This document shows, in pieces, positions 17,356 to 27,682 of a DNA stretch of 64,000 nucleotides. The notes under the pieces are model-generated. The model did no database searches, was not told where the DNA came from, and saw only the letters and a list, made by a program, of their open reading frames with translations. Where the stretch lies: positions 434,001 to 498,000 of the forward strand of contig NZ_JACIZD010000001.1 of NCBI RefSeq assembly GCF_014359565.1. Reading direction: 5' to 3'. The position numbers and the translations under genes were made by a program. Numbering within the stretch: the stretch's first letter is position 1; each line of letters begins with the position of its first letter. This DNA is from Immundisolibacter sp. GTDB taxonomy: Bacteria; Pseudomonadota; Gammaproteobacteria; Immundisolibacterales; Immundisolibacteraceae.

Positions 17356-18144
17356 TCAGATGCAGCGCGCCAGGCCGCCATCCACCTGCAGCGTGGTGCC
17401 GGTGATGTAGCTGGCCGCGGCCGAACAGAGGAACACCGCCGCGGTGGCGATTTCTTCCGGCTCGGCGCCGCGGCGCAGCGGCACGTGGGCCAGCTGCTCG
17501 GCTTCCAGCTGCGCCACGGTGAGGCCGCGCTCGGCCGCCTGGCGCTGCATCAGGCTTTGCCAGCGAGCGGTGCGCACCGGACCGGGATTGATGGCGTTTA
17601 CCAGGATGCCGTGCGGCGCGCCCTCGTCACCGAGCGCCTTGGTCAGGTTCATCAGGCCAGCGTTGGCGGCGCCACCGGCCAGATAGCCGGCGCTTGGCTG
17701 GCGGCCGGCGCCGCCGATGATGTTCAGCACCCGCCCACCGCCGCGCGCCACCAGCAGCGGCCAGACGGCGCGCGTCAGGCGCACGTAGCCCCAGAACTTG
17801 AGCGCAAAATCCTCCTGCCACTCCGATTCGGGCTTGCTCAGCAGCGAGCCGGCGCGGATGGAGCCGGCGTTGTTGACCAGAATGTCGAGGGCGCCGAAAC
17901 GGGCCGTGTGGGCCGCCACCAGCTGGCCGATGCCCGCCTCGCTGGACAGGTCGGCCGGCACCGCCAGCGCAGTGATGCCGTGGCGCTGCGCCAGCTGGTC
18001 GGTCACGGCGCGCAGCGGCGCCTCGCCCCGCGCGCACAGCGTCAGCTGCACGCCCTCGGCCGCCAGCGCCTGGGCAATCGCCCGGCCGATACCGGCGCTG
18101 GCGCCGGTGACCAGCGCAATCTTTCCGCGCAGCGCCAGTTCCAT
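17356..18144 (-). CDS. SDR-family protein with altered catalytic residues
   Basis: This is a short-chain dehydrogenase/reductase fold of 262 residues. The nucleotide-binding TGASAGIG (about 13-20) and the NNAG motif (91-94) are intact. At the active site the usual S...YxxxK becomes G144 ... Y154-LAG-G158: Tyr is kept, Lys is Gly and Ser appears to be Gly. A similar Y-x-x-G-x-x-x-N-A pattern exists in a subset of proteobacterial SDRs, so this is probably a genuine subfamily, not a decayed gene. Start ATG 18144 is preferred to the longer frame, with a GGAGGAG-like ribosome site just upstream. It precedes the MFS gene by 5 bases. Confidence 0.82.
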   Translation of the reverse strand: MELALRGKIALVTGASAGIGRAIAQALAAEGVQLTLCARGEAPLRAVTDQLAQRHGITALAVPADLSSEAGIGQLVAAHTARFGALDILVNNAGSIRAGSLLSKPESEWQEDFALKFWGYVRLTRAVWPLLVARGGGRVLNIIGGAGRQPSAGYLAGGAANAGLMNLTKALGDEGAPHGILVNAINPGPVRTARWQSLMQRQAAERGLTVAQLEAEQLAHVPLRRGAEPEEIATAAVFLCSAAASYITGTTLQVDGGLARCI

Positions 18145-18270
18145 GTCGTGTCTCCTCCTGGGGGGGGCGCCCGGCAGTGTAGCGGCTGGCGCAGCCTGGG
18201 TCCGGTATTGATAAAAGCGCCAGCACCGGCCCGATAATGGAACTATCCGCTGTCGCCGCGAGCACCCGCC

Positions 18271-18897
18271 ATGAGCCAAGCCCTCGATTACCTGATCCAG
18301 GCCCGCCCGGACGCCATGCAGCCGTATTTCGCCTTTCTGAAGGTGGCCGGGCGGCGTCTGGACCCCAAGACCCGGGCGCTGATTTCGCTGATCAGCAAGG
18401 TCCATGCGCAGACCGAACGCGGCTTTCGGCAGTACCTGACGCGCGCGCTGCGCAGCGGCGCCAGCGCCGACGAGGTGCTCGACGCGCTGTTGATGGCCTT
18501 TCCGATGCTGGGCCTGACGCGGGTCGTGTGGGCAGTGGACCAGCTGCTGGCGCTGGACCTGCCGGAGTTTCGCCTGGAGCAGCTAGGCCACGTGCCGGAC
18601 TGGCATGCGTTGGCGCCGCTGGCCGAGCTGCCGCCCGCCGGCTGCGTGCGCCGCGAGGCCGACGGCCGCGCCGTGTTCATTCACCGCACGGGCACCGAGC
18701 TGATGGTCTACGACGCCCGTTGCCCGCACCAGAGCACCGACATCCCGGAGCTGGCCATCGACGGCGAGCGCTTGACCTGCCCCCGCCACGGCTGGGCGTT
18801 CGATCTTGGCAGCGGCATGTGCGTGGCCAAGGGCTCACGGCCGCTGCGGGCGCTGGCTCACCGGGAACAGGACGGGCAGTTGTGGGCGTTCTGGTAA
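18271..18897 (+). CDS. Fusion of AhpD/carboxymuconolactone-decarboxylase-like domain and Rieske ferredoxin domain
   Basis: Two domains lie in one 208-residue protein. Residues about 1-95 are all-helical and resemble the CMD/AhpD family (DPKTRALISLISKV ... GASADEVLDALLMAFPMLG) but lack the redox CxxC. Residues about 112-208 form a Rieske [2Fe-2S] domain with ligands C151-x-H153 and C170-x2-H173. The Rieske part resembles small biphenyl/nitrite-reductase-type ferredoxin domains. A role in electron transfer to an oxygenase, or a redox-sensing hydroperoxidase-like function, is possible; neither is shown by the sequence. It is divergent from the SDR gene (126-base gap) and ends before a REP-like element. 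Confidence 0.78.
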   Translation: MSQALDYLIQARPDAMQPYFAFLKVAGRRLDPKTRALISLISKVHAQTERGFRQYLTRALRSGASADEVLDALLMAFPMLGLTRVVWAVDQLLALDLPEFRLEQLGHVPDWHALAPLAELPPAGCVRREADGRAVFIHRTGTELMVYDARCPHQSTDIPELAIDGERLTCPRHGWAFDLGSGMCVAKGSRPLRALAHREQDGQLWAFW

Positions 18898-18913
18898 GCC
18901 ACGAACGGTGTGT

Positions 18914-18977
18914 GTGGGAGCGGCGCCCTCGCCGCGAACCCTCCAATCAAGCATTCGGCCCGGGGCGGGCCTCCCAC
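18914..18977. repeat. REP-like palindromic element, copy A
   Basis: This 64-base imperfect palindrome opens with GTGGGAGCGGCGCC and closes with GGCGGGCCTCCCAC; the outer seven bases pair perfectly. It lies between the convergent CMD-Rieske gene and gatB and could serve as a bidirectional terminator. The same arms recur at 32250-32315 and 58225-58287. Confidence 0.8.
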
Positions 18978-18990
18978 AGGTCGCGGTCTG

Positions 18991-20427
18991 CTAAACGCCC
19001 ACTTTTGATCGCAACAGCGCGTTCACCTGCGCCGGGTTTGCCTTGCCGCCGGTGGCCTTCATCACCTGCCCGACCAGGAAACCGAGCACCTTGTCCTTGC
19101 CGGCCCGAAGCTGCTCGACCTGCTCCGGATTGGCGGCCAGCACCTCCTCGACGGCCGCCTCGATGGCGCCGCTGTCGGTGATCTGCTTCAGCCCCCGCGC
19201 CTGGATGATGGCGTCGGCCTCGCCCTCGCCCTGCCACATGGCGGCGAACACGTCCTTGGCGATCTTGCCCGAAATGGTCTGGTCGGCGATGCGCCCGAGC
19301 AGTCCGCCCAGCGCGGCCGGGCCGATCGGGGAGGCGGTGATCGGCAGATCGTCGCGGTTCAGGGCGGCGGCGAGTTCGCCGTTGATCCAGTTGGCGGCGA
19401 GCTTCGGTTCCGCGCCGCTGGCCAGTGCGGCTTCGAAGTAGTCGGCCAGCTCGCGCTCGGTCGTCAGCAACCCGGCGTCGTAGTCGGACAGGCCGTACTG
19501 GGACACGAAGCGCGCCTGACGGGCCTGCGGCAGTTCCGGCAGTTGCGCGCGCAGTTGCTCCACCCAGGCCTCGGACACCTGGATCGGCAGCAAGTCCGGA
19601 TCGGGGAAATAACGGTAGTCGTTGGCTTCTTCCTTGCTGCGCATGGCGCGCGTCTGGTTGCGCTCGGCGTCGTACAGGCGGGTTTCCTGCACCACCTGGC
19701 CGCCGCTTTCCAGCAGCTCGATCTGACGCTCGACCTCGACCTCGATGGCGCGCTCCACGAACCGGAACGAGTTGATGTTCTTGATCTCGGCCCGCGTGCC
19801 CAGTTTGCTGTCGCCGACCCGGCGCACCGACACGTTGGCGTCGCAGCGGAACGAGCCTTCCTGCATGTTGGCGTCGGAGATTTCCAGGTACCGCACCAGG
19901 GCGTGCAGTTTTTTCAAGTAAGCCACCGCCTCGGCGGCGCTGGACAGCTCCGGCTCGGAGACGATCTCCACCAGCGGCGTGCCGGCGCGGTTCAGGTCGA
20001 TGCCGGTCAGGCCGTGGAAGTCCTCGTGCAGGGACTTGCCGGCGTCTTCCTCCAGGTGGGCGCGGGTGATGCCGATGCGCTTGACGGTGCCGTCCGGCAG
20101 CGTGATGTCGAGGTGGCCGCGGGCGACGATCGGCAGCTCGTACTGGCTGATCTGGTAGCCCTTGGGCAGGTCCGGGTAGAAATAATTCTTGCGCGCGAAC
20201 ACCGAGCGCGGCGCGATCTGCGCGCCGACGGCCAGGCCGAACTTGATGGCCATGGCCACCGACTCGCGATTGAGCACCGGCAGCACGCCGGGCAGCGCAA
20301 GGTCGATGGCGCAGGCCTGCGTGTTCGGCGGCGCGCCGAATGCCGTCGCGGCGCCCGAGAACAGTTTGCTGCGGGTGGCCAGCTGGCAGTGGACTTCCAG
20401 GCCGATGACGGTTTCCCAGGCGCTCAT
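18991..20427 (-). CDS. gatB: Aspartyl/glutamyl-tRNA amidotransferase subunit B
   Basis: GatB is the kinase/tRNA-binding subunit of GatCAB, which converts Glu-tRNA(Gln) or Asp-tRNA(Asn) to the amide form. The 478-residue product begins with [13 protein letters not shown] and has the catalytic-cradle motif [14 protein letters not shown]. It ends with the YqeY-like tail domain ([13 protein letters not shown]). Start ATG 20427 overlaps the gatA stop by four bases. The gene is last of the gatC-gatA-gatB operon. Confidence 0.96.
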   Translation of the reverse strand: MSAWETVIGLEVHCQLATRSKLFSGAATAFGAPPNTQACAIDLALPGVLPVLNRESVAMAIKFGLAVGAQIAPRSVFARKNYFYPDLPKGYQISQYELPIVARGHLDITLPDGTVKRIGITRAHLEEDAGKSLHEDFHGLTGIDLNRAGTPLVEIVSEPELSSAAEAVAYLKKLHALVRYLEISDANMQEGSFRCDANVSVRRVGDSKLGTRAEIKNINSFRFVERAIEVEVERQIELLESGGQVVQETRLYDAERNQTRAMRSKEEANDYRYFPDPDLLPIQVSEAWVEQLRAQLPELPQARQARFVSQYGLSDYDAGLLTTERELADYFEAALASGAEPKLAANWINGELAAALNRDDLPITASPIGPAALGGLLGRIADQTISGKIAKDVFAAMWQGEGEADAIIQARGLKQITDSGAIEAAVEEVLAANPEQVEQLRAGKDKVLGFLVGQVMKATGGKANPAQVNALLRSKVGV

Positions 20428-21881
20428 GCTTGGGCCTCCGGCGCGCGGCGCATGTGCCAGTCGGTCACCTGCTGGTAGCGGTGGGCGACGTTCAGCAACC
20501 GCGCCTCGTCGAAATCGCGGCCGATCAGCTGCAGCCCCACCGGCAGGCCCTGCACCAGCCCGCAGGGAACGGACAAGGCCGGCAGGCCAGCCAGATTCGC
20601 CGCGATGGTGTAGATGTCCGACAGGTACATGGCGACCGGGTCGTGCTGCTTCTCGCCCAGGCGAAAGGCCGGCTGCGGCGTGGTCGGCGCGGCGATCACG
20701 TCCACCTGCCCGAACGCGCTCAGAAAGTCTTCACGAATCAACCGCCGCACACGCTGGGCCTTCAGGTAATAGGCGTCGTAGTAGCCGGCCGACAGCACGT
20801 AGGTGCCAATCAGGATGCGCCGCTTGACCTCGGCACCGAAGCCCTCGCTGCGCGTGCGTTTGTACAGATCGGTCAGGTCGGCCGGATTTTGCGCCCGGTA
20901 GCCGTAGCGCACGCCGTCATAGCGGGCCAGGTTCGACGAGGCCTCGGCCGGCGCGACGACGTAATAGGCCGGCACCGACAGCGCCGTGTGCGGCAGCGCG
21001 ATGTCCACCAGCTGGGCGCCCAGGCGCTCCAGTTCCGCCAGAGCCGCGCGCACGGCATCGCCGACGGCGGTATCCAGGCCGGCATTGAAATATTCCGCCG
21101 GCAGGCCGATGCGCAGGCCGCTCAAGGGCGCCTCCAGCGCGGCCGCGTAATCCGGCACCGGGCGGTCGATGCAGGTCGAGTCGCGCTCGTCGAAACCGGC
21201 CATGACCTGCAGCAGCAGCGCCAGGTCGGCCGCCGAGCGGGCCATCGGCCCGGCCTGGTCCAGCGACGAGGCAAACGCCACCATGCCGTAGCGCGACACC
21301 CGGCCGTAGGTGGGCTTCAGGCCGCAGATGCCGGTCAGGGCTGCCGGCTGGCGGATCGAACCGCCGGTATCCGTGCCCGTCGCCGCGCTGCATAGGCCGG
21401 CCGCCACCGCCGCCGCCGAACCGCCGCTGCTGCCGCCCGGCACGCGATCCAGATCCCAGGGGTTGCGCACCGGGCCGTAGAACGAGGTCTCGTTCGACGA
21501 GCCCATCGCGAACTCGTCCATGTTGGTCTTGCCCAGCATCACCGCGCCGGCGGCGGCCAGGCGCTGGACCACGGTGGCGTCGTAGGGCGCGATGAAGTTG
21601 TCCAGCATCCGCGACGCGCAGCTGGTGCGCACACCGTCGGTGCAGAAGATGTCCTTGTGGGCGATCGGGATGCCGGCCAGCGGACCGGCATCGCCGCCGG
21701 CCAGCGCCGCGTCGGCGGCCGCCGCAGCCGCGGTGGCCGCCTCGGCCGTGACGGTGATGAAGGCGTTCAGTGCAGCGTTTCGAGCGCCGATGCGGGCCAG
21801 GTAGGCGGCCGTCAGTTCGGTGGCCGAATAATCGCCCCGGCGCAGCGCGGCGGCCTGTTCGGTCAGGGTCTGGTCGAGCAT
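20424..21881 (-). CDS. gatA: Aspartyl/glutamyl-tRNA amidotransferase subunit A
   Basis: GatA is the glutaminase subunit of GatCAB and belongs to the amidase-signature family. The Ser-cisSer-Lys triad is visible: Lys in GIPIAHKD (about residue 77) and the serines in [11 protein letters not shown]. At 485 residues it matches the family. It lies 32 bases after gatC and overlaps gatB by four bases (ATGA). Together they imply that this organism makes Asn-tRNA and/or Gln-tRNA by transamidation. Confidence 0.97.
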   Translation of the reverse strand: MLDQTLTEQAAALRRGDYSATELTAAYLARIGARNAALNAFITVTAEAATAAAAAADAALAGGDAGPLAGIPIAHKDIFCTDGVRTSCASRMLDNFIAPYDATVVQRLAAAGAVMLGKTNMDEFAMGSSNETSFYGPVRNPWDLDRVPGGSSGGSAAAVAAGLCSAATGTDTGGSIRQPAALTGICGLKPTYGRVSRYGMVAFASSLDQAGPMARSAADLALLLQVMAGFDERDSTCIDRPVPDYAAALEAPLSGLRIGLPAEYFNAGLDTAVGDAVRAALAELERLGAQLVDIALPHTALSVPAYYVVAPAEASSNLARYDGVRYGYRAQNPADLTDLYKRTRSEGFGAEVKRRILIGTYVLSAGYYDAYYLKAQRVRRLIREDFLSAFGQVDVIAAPTTPQPAFRLGEKQHDPVAMYLSDIYTIAANLAGLPALSVPCGLVQGLPVGLQLIGRDFDEARLLNVAHRYQQVTDWHMRRAPEAQA

Positions 21882-21913
21882 GGGTCAGGCTTGCCGTGGG
21901 GTGTAAACTGCGC

Positions 21914-22201
21914 TCATTCGATGACCTTTGGCACCAGATACAGGCCGTCCTGCACCGCCGGTGCGATGGCCTGGAAGCGGCGCCGCTGGTCGGTTTCGGC
22001 GACGGTATCGGCGCGCAGGCGCTGGCTGGCGTCGATCGGATGGGCCAGGGGGGGCACCTGCGCGGTGTCGGCACCGTCCAGCTGGGTCACCAGTTCCAGA
22101 ATGGTGCTCAGTTCGGCCGCATAGGTCGTCAGCTGCCCGGCCGACACCTCGATGCGGGCCAGATGCGCCACCTTGCGCACCTCGTCGCTGCTTATCGACA
22201 C
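21914..22201 (-). CDS. gatC: Aspartyl/glutamyl-tRNA amidotransferase subunit C
   Basis: GatC is the small stabilising subunit that wraps around GatA and GatB. The 95-residue product has the typical N-terminal helices (EVRKVAHLARIEVS) and central motif ELSTILELVTQL with a PLAHPID segment before the extended C-terminus. It is first in the gatCAB operon and divergent from mreB; the promoter must lie in the 106-base gap 22202-22307. Confidence 0.95.
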   Translation of the reverse strand: MSISSDEVRKVAHLARIEVSAGQLTTYAAELSTILELVTQLDGADTAQVPPLAHPIDASQRLRADTVAETDQRRRFQAIAPAVQDGLYLVPKVIE

Positions 22202-22219
22202 CCTGTTCCTCGCCGCTGG

Positions 22220-23351
<1,132 letters not shown>

Positions 23352-23396
23352 GTTCCCGCGCGGCCGATCCGGTCGCGCGGTATCGCCGCATGTCCC

Positions 23397-24275
23397 ATGC
23401 CTAGCCTGTTCCGGCGCCGCCCGTCGCTGGCGCTCCGCCTGCTGCTGGCAACGCTGGCGGCAGTGGTGCTGCTGTTTCTGGACCAGCGCGGTCCGCGCCT
23501 GGTGCCGCTGCGCAGCACCTTGCTGACCGTGCTGCACCCGGTGCAGCAGGCCATCGATCTGCCGTTTCGGGCCTGGGCCTGGGGCACCGACAACTTGCGC
23601 GAACGCGCCGTCCTGCGCGCGCAGACCGCTGCCCTGCGCGAGCAGAACCTGCGCCTGCATCTGCAGGTGCAGACGCTGGACGCCCTGCAGGCCGAAAACC
23701 GCCGCCTGCGTGCCTTGCTCGATTCGCTGGCGCACACGCAGCAGCCGCTGCGGGCGCTGATCGCCGGCACGGTCAAGGTCGGCCTGGACCCCTACATCGG
23801 GCAGATCCAGATCGACAAGGGCTCCCTGCAGGGCGTGTTCGTCGGCCAGCCGGTGCTCGATGCCGACGGCGTGGTCGGCCAGGTGCAGCACGTGGCGGCG
23901 CAGACCAGTCAGGTGCTGCTGATTACCGACAGCCGGCACGCCATACCGGTCAAGTGCGTCCGCAGCGGGGTACGCGCCATCGCCGTGGGCCGCGGGCCGA
24001 TCGGTGCGCTCGACCTGCCCTACCTGCCCAACCACGTCGATATGGAAGTGGGCGACGCGCTGGTCACGTCCGGGCTGGACGATGTGTTCCCGCCGGACCT
24101 GCCGGTGGCCACGGTCAGCAGCGTGAACCGCATCGGCGAGGGCGAGTTCGCCGAGGTGCAGGCCACGCCGCGCGGTCGCGTGGACCGCATCCAGGAGGTA
24201 TTGCTGGTATGGCCGGCGGCGCAGACTGCGCCCGCCGATCCCGGCGCCGCGACGGCCCCGGCGTCAGTCCCGTGA
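23397..24275 (+). CDS. mreC: Rod-shape determining protein MreC
   Basis: MreC is a bitopic inner-membrane scaffold of the elongasome that activates PBP2. One N-terminal membrane segment (about 12-28) is followed by a coiled coil (about 65-112). Two beta domains come next, with the conserved block QIQIDKGSLQGVFVGQPVLD and, further on, DSRHAIPV and GLDDVFPPDLPVATV. The 292-residue length is normal. It lies 45 bases after mreB and overlaps mreD by four bases (GTGA). Confidence 0.95.
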   Translation: MPSLFRRRPSLALRLLLATLAAVVLLFLDQRGPRLVPLRSTLLTVLHPVQQAIDLPFRAWAWGTDNLRERAVLRAQTAALREQNLRLHLQVQTLDALQAENRRLRALLDSLAHTQQPLRALIAGTVKVGLDPYIGQIQIDKGSLQGVFVGQPVLDADGVVGQVQHVAAQTSQVLLITDSRHAIPVKCVRSGVRAIAVGRGPIGALDLPYLPNHVDMEVGDALVTSGLDDVFPPDLPVATVSSVNRIGEGEFAEVQATPRGRVDRIQEVLLVWPAAQTAPADPGAATAPASVP

Positions 24276-24757
24276 GCGCCGCGCCCGTCCCGCCCCGGAG
24301 CATGGCCATCGCCGCCAGCCTGCTGGCGGCAGGATTGCTGTTGTCGGCGCCGCTGCCGGCCTGGGCGGTGGCCTGGCAGCCGCCCTGGCTGACCCTGGTG
24401 CTGGCCTATTGGTGCCTGGCCCAGCCGGACCGGGTGGGGATAACCGCCGGCTTCACGCTGGGCCTGTTGCAGGACGCGCTCACCGGCGCGCCGCTGGGCC
24501 AGCATGCGCTGGCGCTGGCCGTGGTGGCGGCCGCCGTGTTGGCCGAACATCAGCGTCTGCGCGTGTTGCCGTTGTGGCAGCAGGCGCTGCTGCTGGTGCC
24601 GCTGCTGTTGGTACAGCAACTCATCGTGGCGCTGGTGACCGGCAGCAGCGGGCGGCCGGTGTCGGCCGGCATGCTGCTGCCGGCCTTCAGCGGCGCCCTG
24701 GTGTGGCCGTGGCTGTTCCTGACCCTGCGCGACCTGCGCCGCCGCGCCAGTCGCTGA
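24272..24757 (+). CDS. mreD: Rod-shape determining protein MreD
   Basis: MreD is a polytopic inner-membrane protein of the elongasome. It has five or so membrane segments with the landmark PPWLTLVLAYWCLAQPDRVG, GLLQDALTGAPLGQHAL and LWQQALL. Two starts are possible: GTG 24272, overlapping the mreC stop as GTGA and giving 161 residues, or ATG 24302. The first is chosen because the overlap pattern recurs across this cluster and the length matches E. coli MreD (162). It is four bases from mrdA. Confidence 0.9.
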   Translation: MSAAPVPPRSMAIAASLLAAGLLLSAPLPAWAVAWQPPWLTLVLAYWCLAQPDRVGITAGFTLGLLQDALTGAPLGQHALALAVVAAAVLAEHQRLRVLPLWQQALLLVPLLLVQQLIVALVTGSSGRPVSAGMLLPAFSGALVWPWLFLTLRDLRRRASR

Positions 24758-24761
24758 GCCC

Positions 24762-26588
24762 ATGGTGCGCCGCCAGCAGACCATCAAGGACCCGGCAGCG
24801 GAACTGCGCCTGTTCCGGCGCCGCGCGGCGCTGCTGCTGGTCTTGATGGCACTGGCCGGCGGCGGTCTGCTGGTACGCCTGGGCTTCCTGCAGGTGGTGC
24901 AGCACGACCGCTACGCCACCGCTTCCCGTAACAACAGCATCCGCGCCGAGGTGATCGCGCCGGCGCGCGGCGTCATCACGGACCGCAACGGCACGCTGCT
25001 GGCCGAGAATGTGTCCAGTTACAGCCTGTACCTGACGCCCGAGAGCGTGCCGGACACGGCCGCCACACTGGCCGGACTCGGGCGCCTGATCGACCTGCGT
25101 CCTGCCGACCTGGAGCGCTTCGCCAGCCTGCGCCGCACCCGCCCGCGCTTCGAGGCGCTGGTGCTGCGTCGCAACCTGGACGACACCGAGGCGGCGCGCT
25201 TTGCCGCCCACCGTCATCAGTTTCCCGGCGTGGAGCTGCGCGGCGACCTGTCGCGCCATTACCCGCTCGGCTCGCTGACCGCGCACGTGGTCGGTTACGT
25301 CGGCCGCGTCAGCGAAGCGGAACTGGCGCAGGCCAGCGCCGAGCAGCGCGCCACCGACAGCATCGGCAAGACCGGCGTCGAGAACTTCTACGACGCGCTG
25401 CTGCAGGGCCGGGTCGGTTATCAGCAGGTGGAAGTGGATGCCCATGGGCGGCGGCTGCAGGTGCTCGATCGCACCCGGGCGCAGCCGGGCACGCCGCTGC
25501 GCCTCGAACTGGACATCGACCTGCAACGGGCGGCGCAGGCCGCGCTGGCGCAGCGCCCGGGTGCCGTGGTGGCCATCGACCCGAGCAGCGGCCATGTGCT
25601 GGCCATGGTCAGCGAGCCGGCCTTCGATCCGAACCTGTTCGTCGGCGGCATCGGCAACGCGGATTACCGCGGCCTGATGGACAATCCGGAGCGACCGCTG
25701 ACCGACCGGGCCCTGCGTGGGCTGTACCCACCGGGCTCGACCATCAAGCCGTTGATGGGCCTGGCCGGATTGGTCAGCGGCGTGGTGACGCCCGACAGTC
25801 ACGTCTGGTGCCCCGGCTGGTACACGCTGGGCAATTCCCCGCACCGCTACCGCTGCTGGCAACGCCACGGCCACGGCCGCATGGAACTGCTGCGGGCCGT
25901 GTCGCAGTCCTGTGACGTGTATTTCTACGACCTGGCCCTGAAGCTGGGCATCGACCGCATGCATGAGCAGCTGGGCCGCTTCGGGCTGGGGGCGCGCACC
26001 GGGATCGACCTGCCCGGCGAGCAGGCCGGTGTGCTGCCGTCGCAGGCCTGGAAGCGCAGTGCCCGCAAGGCGCCCTGGTATCCGGGCGAGACCCTGATTG
26101 CCGGCATCGGTCAGGGCTATAACACCGCCACACCGCTGCAGCTGGCCTACGCCACGGCACTGCTGGCCAGTCGTGGCCAAACGCCGACGCCGCGACTGGT
26201 AGCGCCACCGCTTGGCCTGCCGCCGGCCGCGCCCGGCCAGTCGCCACAGGCCAGCCCCGAGCAGTGGCAGATCATTGCCGATGCCATGCATGCCGTGGTC
26301 TCGCCCGGCGGTACCGCCTTTCGGGCGCTCGCCGGTGCGCCGTACAGCGCGGCCGGCAAGACCGGCACGGCGCAGGTGTTCAAGCTCAGCCAGCGTGCCG
26401 ACGACCGCGGTCGCACGGCGCCACAGCATCTTCAGGACCATGCGCTGTTCATCGCCTACGCGCCGCTGGAAGCGCCGCGCATCGCGCTGTCAGTGGTCGT
26501 CGAGCATGGTGGCTCGGGCAGTGGCACCGCCGCGCCGGTGGCCCGGCAGGTGCTCGATGCCTGGCTGGCGCGCCCGGGAGGCACATGA
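24762..26588 (+). CDS. mrdA: Penicillin-binding protein 2 (peptidoglycan transpeptidase)
   Basis: PBP2 is the class B transpeptidase of cell elongation. An N-terminal membrane anchor (about 24-46) precedes the pedestal domain and a transpeptidase domain. The SxxK motif is GSTIK, the second motif SCD sits in SQSCDVYFYD, and the third is KTG in AGKTGTAQ. The 608-residue length is close to E. coli PBP2 (633). It overlaps rodA by four bases (ATGA), fitting the PBP2-RodA polymerase/transpeptidase complex. Confidence 0.96.
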   Translation: MVRRQQTIKDPAAELRLFRRRAALLLVLMALAGGGLLVRLGFLQVVQHDRYATASRNNSIRAEVIAPARGVITDRNGTLLAENVSSYSLYLTPESVPDTAATLAGLGRLIDLRPADLERFASLRRTRPRFEALVLRRNLDDTEAARFAAHRHQFPGVELRGDLSRHYPLGSLTAHVVGYVGRVSEAELAQASAEQRATDSIGKTGVENFYDALLQGRVGYQQVEVDAHGRRLQVLDRTRAQPGTPLRLELDIDLQRAAQAALAQRPGAVVAIDPSSGHVLAMVSEPAFDPNLFVGGIGNADYRGLMDNPERPLTDRALRGLYPPGSTIKPLMGLAGLVSGVVTPDSHVWCPGWYTLGNSPHRYRCWQRHGHGRMELLRAVSQSCDVYFYDLALKLGIDRMHEQLGRFGLGARTGIDLPGEQAGVLPSQAWKRSARKAPWYPGETLIAGIGQGYNTATPLQLAYATALLASRGQTPTPRLVAPPLGLPPAAPGQSPQASPEQWQIIADAMHAVVSPGGTAFRALAGAPYSAAGKTGTAQVFKLSQRADDRGRTAPQHLQDHALFIAYAPLEAPRIALSVVVEHGGSGSGTAAPVARQVLDAWLARPGGT

Positions 26589-27682
26589 ACAACTGGCTCG
26601 CTTTCTGGCGGCGGATCGCCATCGACTGGGCGCTGCTGATCGGCCTGCTTGGCCTGTGCACCATTGGCCTGCTGCTGGCCTATAGCGCCGGCGCCGAAGC
26701 CCTGCCGGCGGTGAAAAACCAGGGCCTGCGGGTGGGGCTCGGCCTGCTGCTGCTGGTGGCGGTGGCGCAGGTCCCGATCGCCTGGTTGCAGCGCCTGGCG
26801 GCGCCGATTTACCTGCTCACGCTGCTGCTGTTGCTGGTGGTCGACGCCATTGGTGCCATCGGCCACGGCGCACAGCGCTGGCTGGAGCTCGGCCCGCTGC
26901 GCTTCCAGCCCTCGGAATTGGCCAAGCTGGCCGTTCCGATGATGGTGGCGCGCTACCTGAGCGACCGCCCATTGCCGCCGACGGCGCGTGACATTCTGGT
27001 CAGCGGCGCACTGGCGCTGCTGCCGGTGTTGCTGATCGCCGTCCAGCCGGATCTTGGTACCTCGCTGCTGGTGGCGGCGGCCGGCCTGTCGGTGCTGTTT
27101 CTGGCCGGCCTCAGCTGGCGGGTGATCGGCCTTTTCACAGGGCTGGCGGCCGCCGCTGCACCGTTGATGTGGCTGTTTGGCATGCATGACTACCAGCGCC
27201 AGCGCGTGCTGACCCTGTTCGATCCGCAGCGCGATCCGCTGGGCACCGGCTACCACATCATCCAGTCGACCATCGCCATCGGCTCGGGCGGTTTCTACGG
27301 CAAAGGCTGGCTCGAAGGCACCCAAACGCGCCTGCAATTCCTGCCCGAAAGCGCCACCGACTTCGTGTTCGCCGTGTTCGGCGAGGAATTCGGCCTGCTG
27401 GGCGCCATCGGCCTGCTGCTGCTGTACGGCTTTATCATCGGCCGCGGCATGCACATTGCCGCGCAGGCCAGCGACGGTTTTGGCCGGCTGCTGGGCGGCG
27501 GACTGGTGTGCACGTTTTTCGTTTATGTTGTGGTCAATATCGGCATGGTCAGCGGCGTGCTCCCGGTGGTCGGGGTACCGCTGCCGCTGGTCAGCTACGG
27601 AGGCACTTCGATGGTTACCCTGATGCTCGGTTTCGGCATGCTCATGGGCATCCGCGCCCATCGCAAACTGTGGCCGGCATGA
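26585..27682 (+). CDS. mrdB: RodA, SEDS-family peptidoglycan glycosyltransferase
   Basis: RodA polymerises lipid II during elongation with PBP2. The 365-residue, roughly ten-span membrane protein has the SEDS landmarks AQRWLELGPLRFQPSELAK, VQPDLGTSLL, and the C-terminal SESATDFVFAVFGEEFG followed by GVPLPLVSYGGTSM. The frame is open from 26264 but ATG 26585, overlapping the mrdA stop, is the natural start. It overlaps mltB by four bases in turn. Confidence 0.96.
   Translation: MNNWLAFWRRIAIDWALLIGLLGLCTIGLLLAYSAGAEALPAVKNQGLRVGLGLLLLVAVAQVPIAWLQRLAAPIYLLTLLLLLVVDAIGAIGHGAQRWLELGPLRFQPSELAKLAVPMMVARYLSDRPLPPTARDILVSGALALLPVLLIAVQPDLGTSLLVAAAGLSVLFLAGLSWRVIGLFTGLAAAAAPLMWLFGMHDYQRQRVLTLFDPQRDPLGTGYHIIQSTIAIGSGGFYGKGWLEGTQTRLQFLPESATDFVFAVFGEEFGLLGAIGLLLLYGFIIGRGMHIAAQASDGFGRLLGGGLVCTFFVYVVVNIGMVSGVLPVVGVPLPLVSYGGTSMVTLMLGFGMLMGIRAHRKLWPA

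Noticed and set aside
17356-18144. SDR as a pseudogene because YxxxK is lost
   Set aside because: The frame is intact, the cofactor motif is perfect and the altered active-site pattern resembles that of other proteobacterial SDRs.
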